Notes under the pieces: model-generated
Told to the model about the DNA's origin: nothing
The model's input: only the letters and a program-made list of their open reading frames with translations
The model's database searches: none
Shown: piece by piece, positions 13,952-20,954 of the stretch
Layout: the number at the start of each line of letters is the position of its first letter
How positions within the stretch are numbered: position 1 is the first letter of the stretch
Position numbers and translations under genes: made by a program
Assembly (NCBI GenBank): GCA_964653235.1
Contig: CAZZCP010000041.1
Coordinates: 1 to 21,890, forward strand
Length of the DNA: 21,890 nt
Direction: 5' to 3'
Source of the DNA: CAZZCP01 sp964653235
GTDB taxonomy: Bacteria > Bdellovibrionota > Bdellovibrionia > Bdellovibrionales > UBA840

Positions 13952-14530
13952 TTAATGCTTTAAATAACCGCCGGCGCAGTTGGGCCATACTCTTGTTCTA
14001 TAAGGATCGCAAGAAGGAGTCACTTCGGTGAAGCAATCGATTTGTATCGGATCTCCATTGCCAATTCCATGTGAATCGTAGCACTTATGCTCTTTCGGAA
14101 AACAGACTGTCTCTTCAATATCGGCATCGTATTTACATTCCCAATCATCTGCACAAGTGACTTTGTATTGAACAATGCTATCTGTTGGAATACTTGGTCT
14201 CGTATTGACTTGGCTTCTTACCAAAAAAGAACCTTGGTACGAAGTCGCATTGGGAGCAAGTTTCAGCTGCCAGGTCTGTGAACCACTTCCGGGAAAAACC
14301 GCATCAGAAACTCCAGTTGCTGTAATATGACCTTCTTCTGTTACTGCTACTTGAGCCGCTGTATAGTTTAAAAAGCTGTCTTCTCCGTAATATCCAGCAT
14401 CTGACTTTGAAAGAAGTTGCGTCTCTTGCAATTCTTGCGAGTAGGCCGAGCATACTTTTGGTAAAAGCTCGGTGTCTGCGCTTGCCAGTGAGCCTAGAAA
14501 AATGGTGAGTGTAAAAATGATCTGTTTCAT
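13952..14530 (-). CDS. Secreted Cys-containing protein of unknown function
   Basis: A 192-aa protein from ATG 14530, chosen because AGGGGGA lies just upstream and the protein then starts with a signal peptide (MKQIIFTLTIFLGSLASA). Extending to 14590 would put 20 hydrophilic residues before it. The mature protein has about eight cysteines, most in the C-terminal half (VTCADDWECKYDADIEETVCFP, HKCYDS, DCFTEVTPSCDPYRT), suggesting disulfide bonds and an extracytoplasmic location. No family is recognised. It has its own terminator. It is divergent from the receiver-kinase gene, with a repeat-rich 370-bp control region between them, and lies next to the Gly-rich surface protein in the pilus locus. 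Confidence 0.8.
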   Translation of the reverse strand: MKQIIFTLTIFLGSLASADTELLPKVCSAYSQELQETQLLSKSDAGYYGEDSFLNYTAAQVAVTEEGHITATGVSDAVFPGSGSQTWQLKLAPNATSYQGSFLVRSQVNTRPSIPTDSIVQYKVTCADDWECKYDADIEETVCFPKEHKCYDSHGIGNGDPIQIDCFTEVTPSCDPYRTRVWPNCAGGYLKH

Positions 14531-14533
14531 AAA

Positions 14534-14551
14534 TCCCCCTATGTGTGGGGA
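14534..14551 (-). promoter_or_regulatory. Hairpin covering the ribosome-binding site of the 192-aa protein
   Basis: In the minus-strand mRNA UCCCC (14551-14547) can pair with GGGGA (14538-14534), a 5-bp stem with an 8-nt loop that buries the G-rich Shine-Dalgarno 4 nt before the ATG. Such a short stem might act as a weak translational or thermal switch; this is inference. Confidence 0.3.
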
Positions 14552-14660
14552 GAAAGTAAATCGGTCATGCTCGAAGATGCAAATTCTCAAGACGAATTAA
14601 AATAATTATTCTTCTTAAGCCTCATTTTAGCCAAAATGAAACCTTAGTAGTGCATTTTTT

Positions 14661-14836
14661 AAACTGCTCCCTTTTATTTCACTTTTTTCTCGAACTTCAA
14701 TCCGAATTTCTAAGACTTAGGAGCTATGTCCGAGAATGCATTGAAATTTAAGCCCTTGCGGACAAAATTGATGAAGTATTTTGTGCTTTTAGCTGTTTCG
14801 GACGGACGTCCGAAGTGAAACAAAAGGGAGCAGCTT
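14661..14836. repeat. 176-bp element bounded by 24-bp near-perfect inverted repeats
   Basis: The arms at 14661-14684 and 14813-14836 match at 22 of 24 positions when one is reverse-complemented (core CTGCTCCCTTTT / AAAAGGGAGCAG). Inside are CTAAGACTTAG (5-bp arms), an 18-bp hairpin TTCGGACGGACGTCCGAA and further CGGAC motifs. No ORF is present; the 14591-14901 gap is otherwise empty. It could be a small non-autonomous mobile element with terminal repeats, or a control region read by dimeric regulators. No target-site duplication is obvious. Confidence 0.6.
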
Positions 14837-14901
14837 ATAAGACCAAAGACTTGTCTTAGAAGCCCAGATGAGATTTTACCTCTCTCTGCCGATAGGAAAA
14901 T

Positions 14902-15960
14902 ATGAACAAGAGTCTATTGCTAGTCGATGATGAAGAATTCAACTTAGATGCCCTAGAAAGACTTTTTCGAAAGGACTTTCAGATCTTTCGTGCCAATTCG
15001 GGCAAAAAAGCATTGCAAATCGTCAAAGAGCAGCCCGTTTCTGTCATTATTAGCGATCAGAGAATGCCCGAAATGACCGGGGTTGAGTTCTTGCATGCTT
15101 CGCAAGAGTTTCAAGCCGATTGCAGTAAAATTCTCTTAACTGGTTACACCGATCTTGAAGATATCATCGATGCCATCAATTTGGGGCATATCTATCAATA
15201 TGTTAACAAACCCTGGGATAGCAATGAGCTTCGCGTGATCGTCAATAAAGCCCATGAACACTGCCAACTCAAAAGAGATTTAGAACAAAAGAACAAAGAA
15301 CTTGAGTCATTAGATCAAGCCAAAAACCACTTTATGCTCTTGGTAAATCATGAGCTCAAAACTCCTCTCACTGCGATTTCAAGTTATTTGCAAATGCTTA
15401 AAGAGTGTAAACTCGATGTCGAAATGCAAACTTATGTCAGCGGTTTAGAAAAAGGCTACACCCGTCTTGATAGCTTGGTGAAAGATACTCTTTTATTGGT
15501 GTCTGCAGAAACCGGTCAATACAAAGTCAAAAAAGAAAAAGTCGATCTCGATAGTCTTCTAGTGAAAATCAAGGCCGAAATGAAAGAGCGAATGCTGCAA
15601 AAAAATCAGATGTGGATTCAATCAAAAGCGGGTCAGATTGTTTCAGATCGCTTCATTTTAGAAACTTGTTTGCGAGAGCTCATTGATAATGCTGTCAAAT
15701 ACGGCCGCGAGAATTCAAATATTGTGATTGATGTGAGTGAGAGAATCTCTGTGACCAATGAGGGAAATTCGATTCCCGAAGACAAGATTCAAAATCTGAC
15801 CAAAGCTTTTTTTATCGATGAAGACATTATGAATCACAGTCAAGGAACCGGTCTTGGTCTTAGCCTTACCAATGCTTTTTTAAAACTTTTGGGCAGCTCA
15901 TTAAAAATAGAAAATGTTCCATCCGGTGTTGAGGTTTCTTTTGTTTTAAAATCCGGATAA
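14902..15960 (+). CDS. Receiver-histidine kinase hybrid protein
   Basis: A cytoplasmic signalling protein of 352 aa with no transmembrane segment. Receiver domain (1-120): acidic pair Asp9/Asp10, phospho-acceptor Asp52 (ISDQRMPEMTG), Thr80 and Lys103. Coiled linker about 122-140. HisKA dimerisation domain with His150 (LVNHELKTPL). HATPase domain with N box Asn263 (RELIDNAVKYG), a G1 box reading VTNEGNSIP (Asn in place of the usual Asp) and G2 GTGLGLS (315-321). With the receiver first and the kinase behind, a partner could regulate the kinase by phosphorylating Asp52. AGGA lies 4 nt before the ATG. It immediately precedes the secretin and ATPase genes, so it may control the pilus or the neighbouring secreted proteins. 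Confidence 0.9.
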   Translation: MNKSLLLVDDEEFNLDALERLFRKDFQIFRANSGKKALQIVKEQPVSVIISDQRMPEMTGVEFLHASQEFQADCSKILLTGYTDLEDIIDAINLGHIYQYVNKPWDSNELRVIVNKAHEHCQLKRDLEQKNKELESLDQAKNHFMLLVNHELKTPLTAISSYLQMLKECKLDVEMQTYVSGLEKGYTRLDSLVKDTLLLVSAETGQYKVKKEKVDLDSLLVKIKAEMKERMLQKNQMWIQSKAGQIVSDRFILETCLRELIDNAVKYGRENSNIVIDVSERISVTNEGNSIPEDKIQNLTKAFFIDEDIMNHSQGTGLGLSLTNAFLKLLGSSLKIENVPSGVEVSFVLKSG

Positions 15961-16024
15961 TCGAATGTGATCTCTTGTTTATTTTGTTCACCATAATTGG
16001 CACAGCTTGCATTGATTAGAAGGC

Positions 16025-17272
16025 ATGAAGTTCTTGCTGCTTTTTCTTTGTCTACCTTGTTTTGCCGATATCTATCTCAGTATAGGTCACACAGAAAAAC
16101 TTCAGGCACCTCAAAATGCACGCATCTATGTTGCAAATTCTAAAATTGTAAAACTCCGAGATCTTGGATCAGAAGTTTTAGTTACCGGCAAAAGCCTTGG
16201 TGAGACGATCATTCGTATTGGCAATAGCAGCAAAAATGTAGTTGTATTGCCCAAGCGTCTTTTTGGATTTTTTCAAGAGATATCGAAATGGGCTATGAAT
16301 AAGTCTCATATCTCACTACAAATTAAAAATTCTTGCCTATCGGTAAAAGCACATTACCTAGTTGATATTGAATTGGAAGAATTGGCTGCAATTGCAAGTC
16401 ACTACAAAAAACCCAAGAACTGCCAACAAAAATGGGCCCTGATTCTAGCTGATCGCATGAGCCAAGAGCAACTTGAGGGATATCTTCTCAAAAAACTAAA
16501 AACAATGGGCTATCTTGAAATGAACTACTTTTGGTTGCCACAAGCAAGGGTTCAAGTCTCGTTTTCACTAAAACAAAGTCCGGCTATCAAACAAAAACTG
16601 CAAAATTATGGCTTTTTAATTGAAGAAAATATGCAGGCTGTAGGCATTGTTCCGATGGTCGAGATAGAAATTCTTGTTTTAGAGTTTAGAAAAAAATACT
16701 TCCAAAAAATAGGACTTCAGTGGCCCGGTTCTTACAGTATTCAAAAATCAAGCACAATCGATGACTTCAGTTTAACTCTACATGCACTGGAAGAAAATGG
16801 CATTGCCAAGATTCTTGCTTCACCAAAACTTCTCACCCAATCTGAAAAAGAAGCCAGCTTCTTAGCTGGGGGTGAAATACCCATTCGGGTCAATGGCTTT
16901 AGTACCAGCAATTTGGTTTGGAAAGAGTATGGGATACGACTGAAAGTCTTACCCAAAGTAGATACTCGGGGTTATCTACAAGTATCGATTGAAACCGAGG
17001 TTTCGATGTTAGATAGTAGTCAAACTGTAGACGGAGTACCTGGGCTTCTCTCCAATCGCTTCTCAACTCATTTTAATTTAAAAAAAGAAAAGAGCATTGT
17101 GCTCTCGGGCTTGATCAAACAAGAATGGGGACAATCTTCCGAAGGCCTCCCCTTTCTTCAGAGAATCCCCATTCTTGGCAAGCTCTTCTCGAGTGAAGAA
17201 TATCGCAGCAACCAAACCGAACTCATTCTTATCGTTCGGCCAAAAATCTTTAAGGAACATACCGATGTCTGA
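16025..17272 (+). CDS. cpaC: Tad/Flp pilus secretin (CpaC/RcpA-like)
   Basis: Outer-membrane channel for a Tad pilus, 415 aa. Signal peptide MKFLLLFLCLPCFA (about 14). N-terminal domain about 15-75 (LQAPQNARIYVANSKIVKLRDLG, the pilus-formation domain of CpaC-type secretins), then a BON/N-like region. The secretin core runs from about 215 to 408: VEIEILVLEF, AKILASPKLLTQSEKEASFLAGGEIPI, YGIRLKVLPKV, VPGLLSNRFSTHFNLKKEKSIVLSGL and GLPFLQRIPILGKLFSS, ending NQTELILIVRPKIF. GAAGG lies very close to the ATG, with spacing shorter than ideal. It follows the kinase by 64 bp and overlaps the ATPase gene by 8 bp. Confidence 0.92.
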   Translation: MKFLLLFLCLPCFADIYLSIGHTEKLQAPQNARIYVANSKIVKLRDLGSEVLVTGKSLGETIIRIGNSSKNVVVLPKRLFGFFQEISKWAMNKSHISLQIKNSCLSVKAHYLVDIELEELAAIASHYKKPKNCQQKWALILADRMSQEQLEGYLLKKLKTMGYLEMNYFWLPQARVQVSFSLKQSPAIKQKLQNYGFLIEENMQAVGIVPMVEIEILVLEFRKKYFQKIGLQWPGSYSIQKSSTIDDFSLTLHALEENGIAKILASPKLLTQSEKEASFLAGGEIPIRVNGFSTSNLVWKEYGIRLKVLPKVDTRGYLQVSIETEVSMLDSSQTVDGVPGLLSNRFSTHFNLKKEKSIVLSGLIKQEWGQSSEGLPFLQRIPILGKLFSSEEYRSNQTELILIVRPKIFKEHTDV

Positions 17273-18368
17273 AATTCATAGATGGAATCAGGCCTATATG
17301 GATTCTTTACCTGAGCAAATCAATATCAATCTTGATTTTTATGAAAATGCACAAGAAGAACAAGAAGAGTATTTTTTAGTTTGGTCTAAAGACTTAGACT
17401 CAAAACTTCGTCGCCGGCTGCAAAATGAATACTTTTCATGCGGACCTCTTGATGACTTGATTCTAGATACCAGCATCACTGAAATCTGTACCAGTGCCAG
17501 CCTTGAGATTTACTACGAGAAAAACTCAAAATGGCAGCTTCATGATGATCAGTTTTTGAGTCAGGTAAACTATCAGAATTTTATTTTTCGCCTTTGTAAA
17601 GAGCTCAACATCGATCTCAATTTAAAAAATAGTTTTCATAGTATCGATTGGCGGGGTATGCGGCTTCATCTTGCCCACTCATCTTTAACAGATTCTGGTT
17701 TTTTATTGAATTTGCGAAAACCCATTCAAAAGCAATGGTCTCTTGAGATTTTACAAGAAAAAGGAAGTATTAATGAAAAACAACACCAGCTCTTACAAGA
17801 AATAATCGATACGAAGAAGAACTTTTTTGTCATCGGACCAACCGGGTCTGGAAAAACCAGCTTTTTGAATGCTTGCATCGCAAGTATTCAATCATGTGAA
17901 AGATTGATTCTGCTAGAGGATACCTCTGAGCTCATCAAACCCAATTCACTGAGCTGCAAACTCTTAACTGCTGAAAATGAAATCCAAAAATATGACCTTG
18001 GAGAACTCTTAAGGCAATCCCTTCGAATGCGGCCCGATCGTTTGGTTCTTGGTGAGGTGCGCGGAGCTGAGGCCAAAGACCTTTTGATGGCTTTTGCTAC
18101 CGGACACAAAGGCTGCATGGGATCACTGCATGCAGAGAATGCCCAAGAAGCACTCTTGCGTTTAGAAATGCTGATTCAGTTAGGAGCTCCTGACTGGAGC
18201 CTAGAAAGTATTCGTCGCCTAATACATCTTTCGCTCGACTACATCATCAGTGTAGAAAAAGATGAGAAAGGAATGCGAAAAGTAAAAAGCATAGATCAAA
18301 TCTGCTCTCTCGAAGCACAGGGCATCGTTGTCGAAAATGCACTAGCTGACTTAAGCCCTTCGATCTAA
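17265..18368 (+). CDS. cpaF: Tad/Flp pilus motor ATPase (CpaF/TadA-like)
   Basis: Cytoplasmic hexameric secretion ATPase of the GspE/VirB11 superfamily that powers pilus assembly. The ATG at 17265, with AAGGA 8 nt upstream, is preferred over a start at 17175 lying deep inside the secretin gene. In the 367-aa product: N-terminal domain to about 160 (including LDDLILDTSITEI and GFLLNLRKP), Walker A GPTGSGKT (191-198), Asp box LLEDTSEL (216-223), Walker B RLVLGEVRG (259-267) and His box TGHKGCMGSLHAEN (279-292). It is somewhat shorter at the N-terminus than many CpaF proteins. TadB/TadC platform genes usually follow, but here the next gene is on the other strand, with an 18-bp convergent overlap. 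Confidence 0.93.
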   Translation: MSEIHRWNQAYMDSLPEQININLDFYENAQEEQEEYFLVWSKDLDSKLRRRLQNEYFSCGPLDDLILDTSITEICTSASLEIYYEKNSKWQLHDDQFLSQVNYQNFIFRLCKELNIDLNLKNSFHSIDWRGMRLHLAHSSLTDSGFLLNLRKPIQKQWSLEILQEKGSINEKQHQLLQEIIDTKKNFFVIGPTGSGKTSFLNACIASIQSCERLILLEDTSELIKPNSLSCKLLTAENEIQKYDLGELLRQSLRMRPDRLVLGEVRGAEAKDLLMAFATGHKGCMGSLHAENAQEALLRLEMLIQLGAPDWSLESIRRLIHLSLDYIISVEKDEKGMRKVKSIDQICSLEAQGIVVENALADLSPSI

Positions 18369-18707
18369 ATTAGCTCCCAGAGTTTGCGGTGCAATCTGCG
18401 ACTTCACATCGTAAGTTGGCGCTGCTTTAGGACCTGCAATGTCATTTAAGCGGTTGGCAAAAAAGTCCTCTGACATCTTTTGCGCAATTTCTGCTCCTCG
18501 CAAATCTTTAAGTTGTCCTTGGCCCAAATTTTCTTTGGTAATGATGGCCTCGGCTCCACGATTCATTGGAATCGAAGCGCTGCCAACTTTTCCCGATAAT
18601 TCTGCAATAAAATTTGGCGCTCCTCGCCTAACTGTTTTGTCGGTCTCCCTCTGATCTACAGATGTAATCCGTGAATTCGAAGGTAAAATCCCACTGATTT
18701 TATCCAT
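18351..18707 (-). CDS. Small protein of unknown function
   Basis: A 118-aa hydrophilic protein without signal peptide or membrane segment. It begins MDKISGILPSNSRITSVDQ, is probably disordered for the first 40-45 residues, and has one predicted helical stretch (LKDLRGAEIAQKMSEDFFANRLNDI) and a low-complexity tail. No family is recognised. It has one of the strongest ribosome-binding sites in the window, AGGAGGTG 5 nt before the ATG, so it may be made in quantity. It lies downstream of aspS on the same strand, 76 bp away, and its 3' end overlaps cpaF by 18 bp. Confidence 0.75.
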   Translation of the reverse strand: MDKISGILPSNSRITSVDQRETDKTVRRGAPNFIAELSGKVGSASIPMNRGAEAIITKENLGQGQLKDLRGAEIAQKMSEDFFANRLNDIAGPKAAPTYDVKSQIAPQTLGANLDRRA

Positions 18708-18752
18708 CCTACACCTCCTGTGTATTCAGTTTTTCAATCGGTCTCTGATCTG

Positions 18753-18768
18753 TTTTGCTGTAGCAAAA
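18753..18768. promoter_or_regulatory. Near-perfect palindrome between aspS and the 118-aa gene
   Basis: TTTTGCT (18753-18759) and AGCAAAA (18762-18768) are exact inverted copies with only 2 bp between. The loop is too short for a good terminator hairpin and no T run follows on the minus strand, so a protein-binding site for control of the 118-aa gene is as likely. Confidence 0.35.
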
Positions 18769-18783
18769 TGAGAAAAATCAGAC

Positions 18784-20574
18784 TTAAGTCGGTTTTACAC
18801 TGGGCCTAAGTTGGATACCCAATTCATGCAACTGCTCACGATCAACTATCGAAGGGGCATCAGACATAGCATCAAATGCTTTGGCGGTTTTCGGAAAAGC
18901 AATTACGTCGCGAATGGCTTCGGTATTGCACAAGATCATAGAGATTCGATCTATTCCCCAGGCAATTCCACCATGAGGAGGTGTGCCGTATTGAAGGGCC
19001 TCTAAGAAAAATCCAAATCTCTCTTGGGCTTCTTTTTCTTCAATGCGAAGAGCACGAAACATCGCATCTTGCATTTCTTTTTCGTGGATTCTGATACTTC
19101 CACCAGCAATCTCATAGCCATTGCAAACCAAGTCATAAGCTTTGGCTTTGAGTTTTGAAAAGTCGTCTTCTTGTCCTTGAATTAATATCTCTCTTTGCTC
19201 ATCACTTACAGCTGTAAACGGATGGTGCATAGCCACCCATCTTTTTGCATCAGGATCATATTCTAAAAGAGGAAATTCAGTAACCCACAAAAATCGATCC
19301 TGAGACTCATCGATCAAATTCATCTCACGGCCCAAATGCAATCTTAAAGTTGAGAGAGCAGCACAACAGGTGGCCCACTCATCTGCCACTAAGAGTGCAA
19401 GGTCGCCTTCACCCCCGCCGCAAGCAGTGACAATATCTTTGAGCTGATCTTCTGAGAAAAACTTGTTTACCGGAGATGAGGCTTTTCCGCCTTCTTCCCA
19501 TTTGATCCAAACCATGCCTTTGGCACCAGCTTTTTTGGTAAGATCGGTGAGTTTGTCAATTTTACCTCGGCTGGTCATAGCTGCTGCTTTTGCTACGGCA
19601 AAGCCTTTGATTGCCATAGCATCGTTTTTCACCGCATCGGCAAAAACTCGAAACTCGGTATCTTTGACCTTGTCTTTGAGATCATAAAGTTTCAGGCCAA
19701 AACGCAAATCGGGCTTATCGTTGCCGTAAGTATTCATCGCCTCTTGATAGGTCATAATAGGAAAATCTGTGATTTCTTGAGACTTGAGATCTCTCCAAAT
19801 TTTGCGAAAGAGTTCTTCATTGAGTTCGCGAATTTGTGCTTCATCGGTAAAGCTCATCTCAAGATCGAGCTGGGTAAACTCGGGCTGTCTCTCAGCCCTG
19901 AGATCTTCATCGCGAAAACAACGGGCAATTTGAAAGTATTTGTCATAGCCCGCAATCATCAACAATTGTTTTAAAGTCTGTGGACTTTGTGGAAGAGCAT
20001 AAAATTTTCCAGGGTGAATCCGTGAGGGCACTAGGTAATCTCTTGCGCCCTCTGGTGTGCTTTTGTAGAGAATCGGTGTTTCGATCTCAAGAAAGTCTTT
20101 CGCATCAAGAGCTTTGCGAATGATTTGATTGAGCTTGTGCCGAGTGATCAAATTGTTTTGCATTTTTTTAGAGCGCAAATCGAGATAGCGGTATTTAAGC
20201 TTGAGATTTTCGGTCACCTGATCATCATTGATTTGAATCGGAGGAGTTTTGGCCTCTGAGAGAACTTGGCATTGCAGGGCTTCGACTTCGATTGCGCCGG
20301 TAGACATCTTGGCATTTTCCATGCCCTCGGGGCGCTTTCTTACTTTTCCCTCAACCGCAATGACAAATTCATTGCGCAAATCTTTGGCCTGCTGGGCCTC
20401 AGCTGGATTTAAAACGATCTGAGTAATACCATATCGATCTCGAAGATCGACAAATATTAGGCCCCCATGATCACGACGTGTATCAACCCAGCCTTTTAAA
20501 ACTACATTAGAATCTATATTTTCTTCATTCAATTCCCCGCAATGATGACTTCGGGCTTCTCTAAACCAACTCAT
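18784..20574 (-). CDS. aspS: Aspartyl-tRNA synthetase, probably non-discriminating (Asp/Asn)
   Basis: Class II synthetase charging tRNA-Asp. The 596 aa match the bacterial type: OB-fold anticodon domain (1-110, GWVDTRRDHGGLIFVDLRDR), catalytic core with TPEGARDYLVPSR (173-185) and motif 2 FRDEDLRAERQPEFTQLD (220-237), the bacterial GAD insertion domain in the middle, and motif 3 GIAWGIDRISMIL followed by IRDVIAFPK. Residues His36 (RRDHGG) and Gly84 (RPEG) align with His31 and Gly83 of Pseudomonas aeruginosa AspRS rather than Leu30 and the Lys near 82 in E. coli. Those residues mark enzymes that also charge tRNA-Asn, requiring GatCAB. The Shine-Dalgarno (GAGAAG) is weak. The gene is divergent from the 101-aa gene. 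Confidence 0.97.
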   Translation of the reverse strand: MSWFREARSHHCGELNEENIDSNVVLKGWVDTRRDHGGLIFVDLRDRYGITQIVLNPAEAQQAKDLRNEFVIAVEGKVRKRPEGMENAKMSTGAIEVEALQCQVLSEAKTPPIQINDDQVTENLKLKYRYLDLRSKKMQNNLITRHKLNQIIRKALDAKDFLEIETPILYKSTPEGARDYLVPSRIHPGKFYALPQSPQTLKQLLMIAGYDKYFQIARCFRDEDLRAERQPEFTQLDLEMSFTDEAQIRELNEELFRKIWRDLKSQEITDFPIMTYQEAMNTYGNDKPDLRFGLKLYDLKDKVKDTEFRVFADAVKNDAMAIKGFAVAKAAAMTSRGKIDKLTDLTKKAGAKGMVWIKWEEGGKASSPVNKFFSEDQLKDIVTACGGGEGDLALLVADEWATCCAALSTLRLHLGREMNLIDESQDRFLWVTEFPLLEYDPDAKRWVAMHHPFTAVSDEQREILIQGQEDDFSKLKAKAYDLVCNGYEIAGGSIRIHEKEMQDAMFRALRIEEKEAQERFGFFLEALQYGTPPHGGIAWGIDRISMILCNTEAIRDVIAFPKTAKAFDAMSDAPSIVDREQLHELGIQLRPSVKPT

Positions 20575-20602
20575 TGCTTCTCTATACCCTCTAAATGCAA
20601 CC

Positions 20603-20631
20603 TAGACAAAATAAAAAAAAACAGCTAGTTT
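20603..20631 (+). promoter_or_regulatory. Promoter of the 101-aa gene and rpoH, probable leaderless start
   Basis: TAGACA (20603-20608, one mismatch to TTGACA), a 17-bp spacer and TAGTTT (20626-20631) predict a transcription start at about 20638, the A of the ATG. No Shine-Dalgarno precedes that ATG. Confidence 0.4.
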
Positions 20632-20637
20632 TCTCTT

Positions 20638-20943
20638 ATGGCAAAAGTAAATGTTACACTCAATGCAGACAAACCCGCAGATGAAGCTTACCAGAGAATC
20701 AAAAAAGTATTAGAAACAGATTCTGATCTAAAAAAGCTCGACTCTTCTTACAAAACCGAATTTAACGACAGCAATCGAACCGGAACTGCAAAAGGCAAGA
20801 CTTTTACTGCAAGCCTAGAAGTAAAAGAAAATGGTAGCAACTCCACCGTCATTCTCAGCGTGAAACTCTCTTTATTAGCAAGTCCTTTTAAAGGCGTGGT
20901 AGAAAGCACCCTGAACAAAAAATTAGAACGAGCACTCAGCTAA
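20638..20943 (+). CDS. Small protein of unknown function (possibly PHA_gran_rgn-like)
   Basis: A 101-aa cytoplasmic protein, predicted alpha/beta: an N-terminal strand (MAKVNVTLNA), a helix (ADEAYQRIKKVLE), then alternating strands (GTAKGKTFTASLEV, STVILSVKLSLLASP) and a C-terminal amphipathic helix (FKGVVESTLNKKLERAL). This order loosely resembles the PHA granule-regulator (PHA_gran_rgn) family of small proteins, but no key motif clinches it. It ends 11 bp before rpoH and probably forms an operon with it. It appears to be translated from a leaderless mRNA. Confidence 0.7.
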   Translation: MAKVNVTLNADKPADEAYQRIKKVLETDSDLKKLDSSYKTEFNDSNRTGTAKGKTFTASLEVKENGSNSTVILSVKLSLLASPFKGVVESTLNKKLERALS

Positions 20944-20954
20944 TTGGTGGCCCG

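Noticed and set aside
15996..16012. Sigma-54 promoter (TTGGCACAGCTTGCA) before the secretin gene
   Set aside because: The GG to GC distance is 8 bp instead of the required 10, so it would not be recognised.
18753..18768. Terminator of aspS
   Set aside because: The stem has only a 2-nt loop and no T run follows on the minus strand; kept only as a palindrome.
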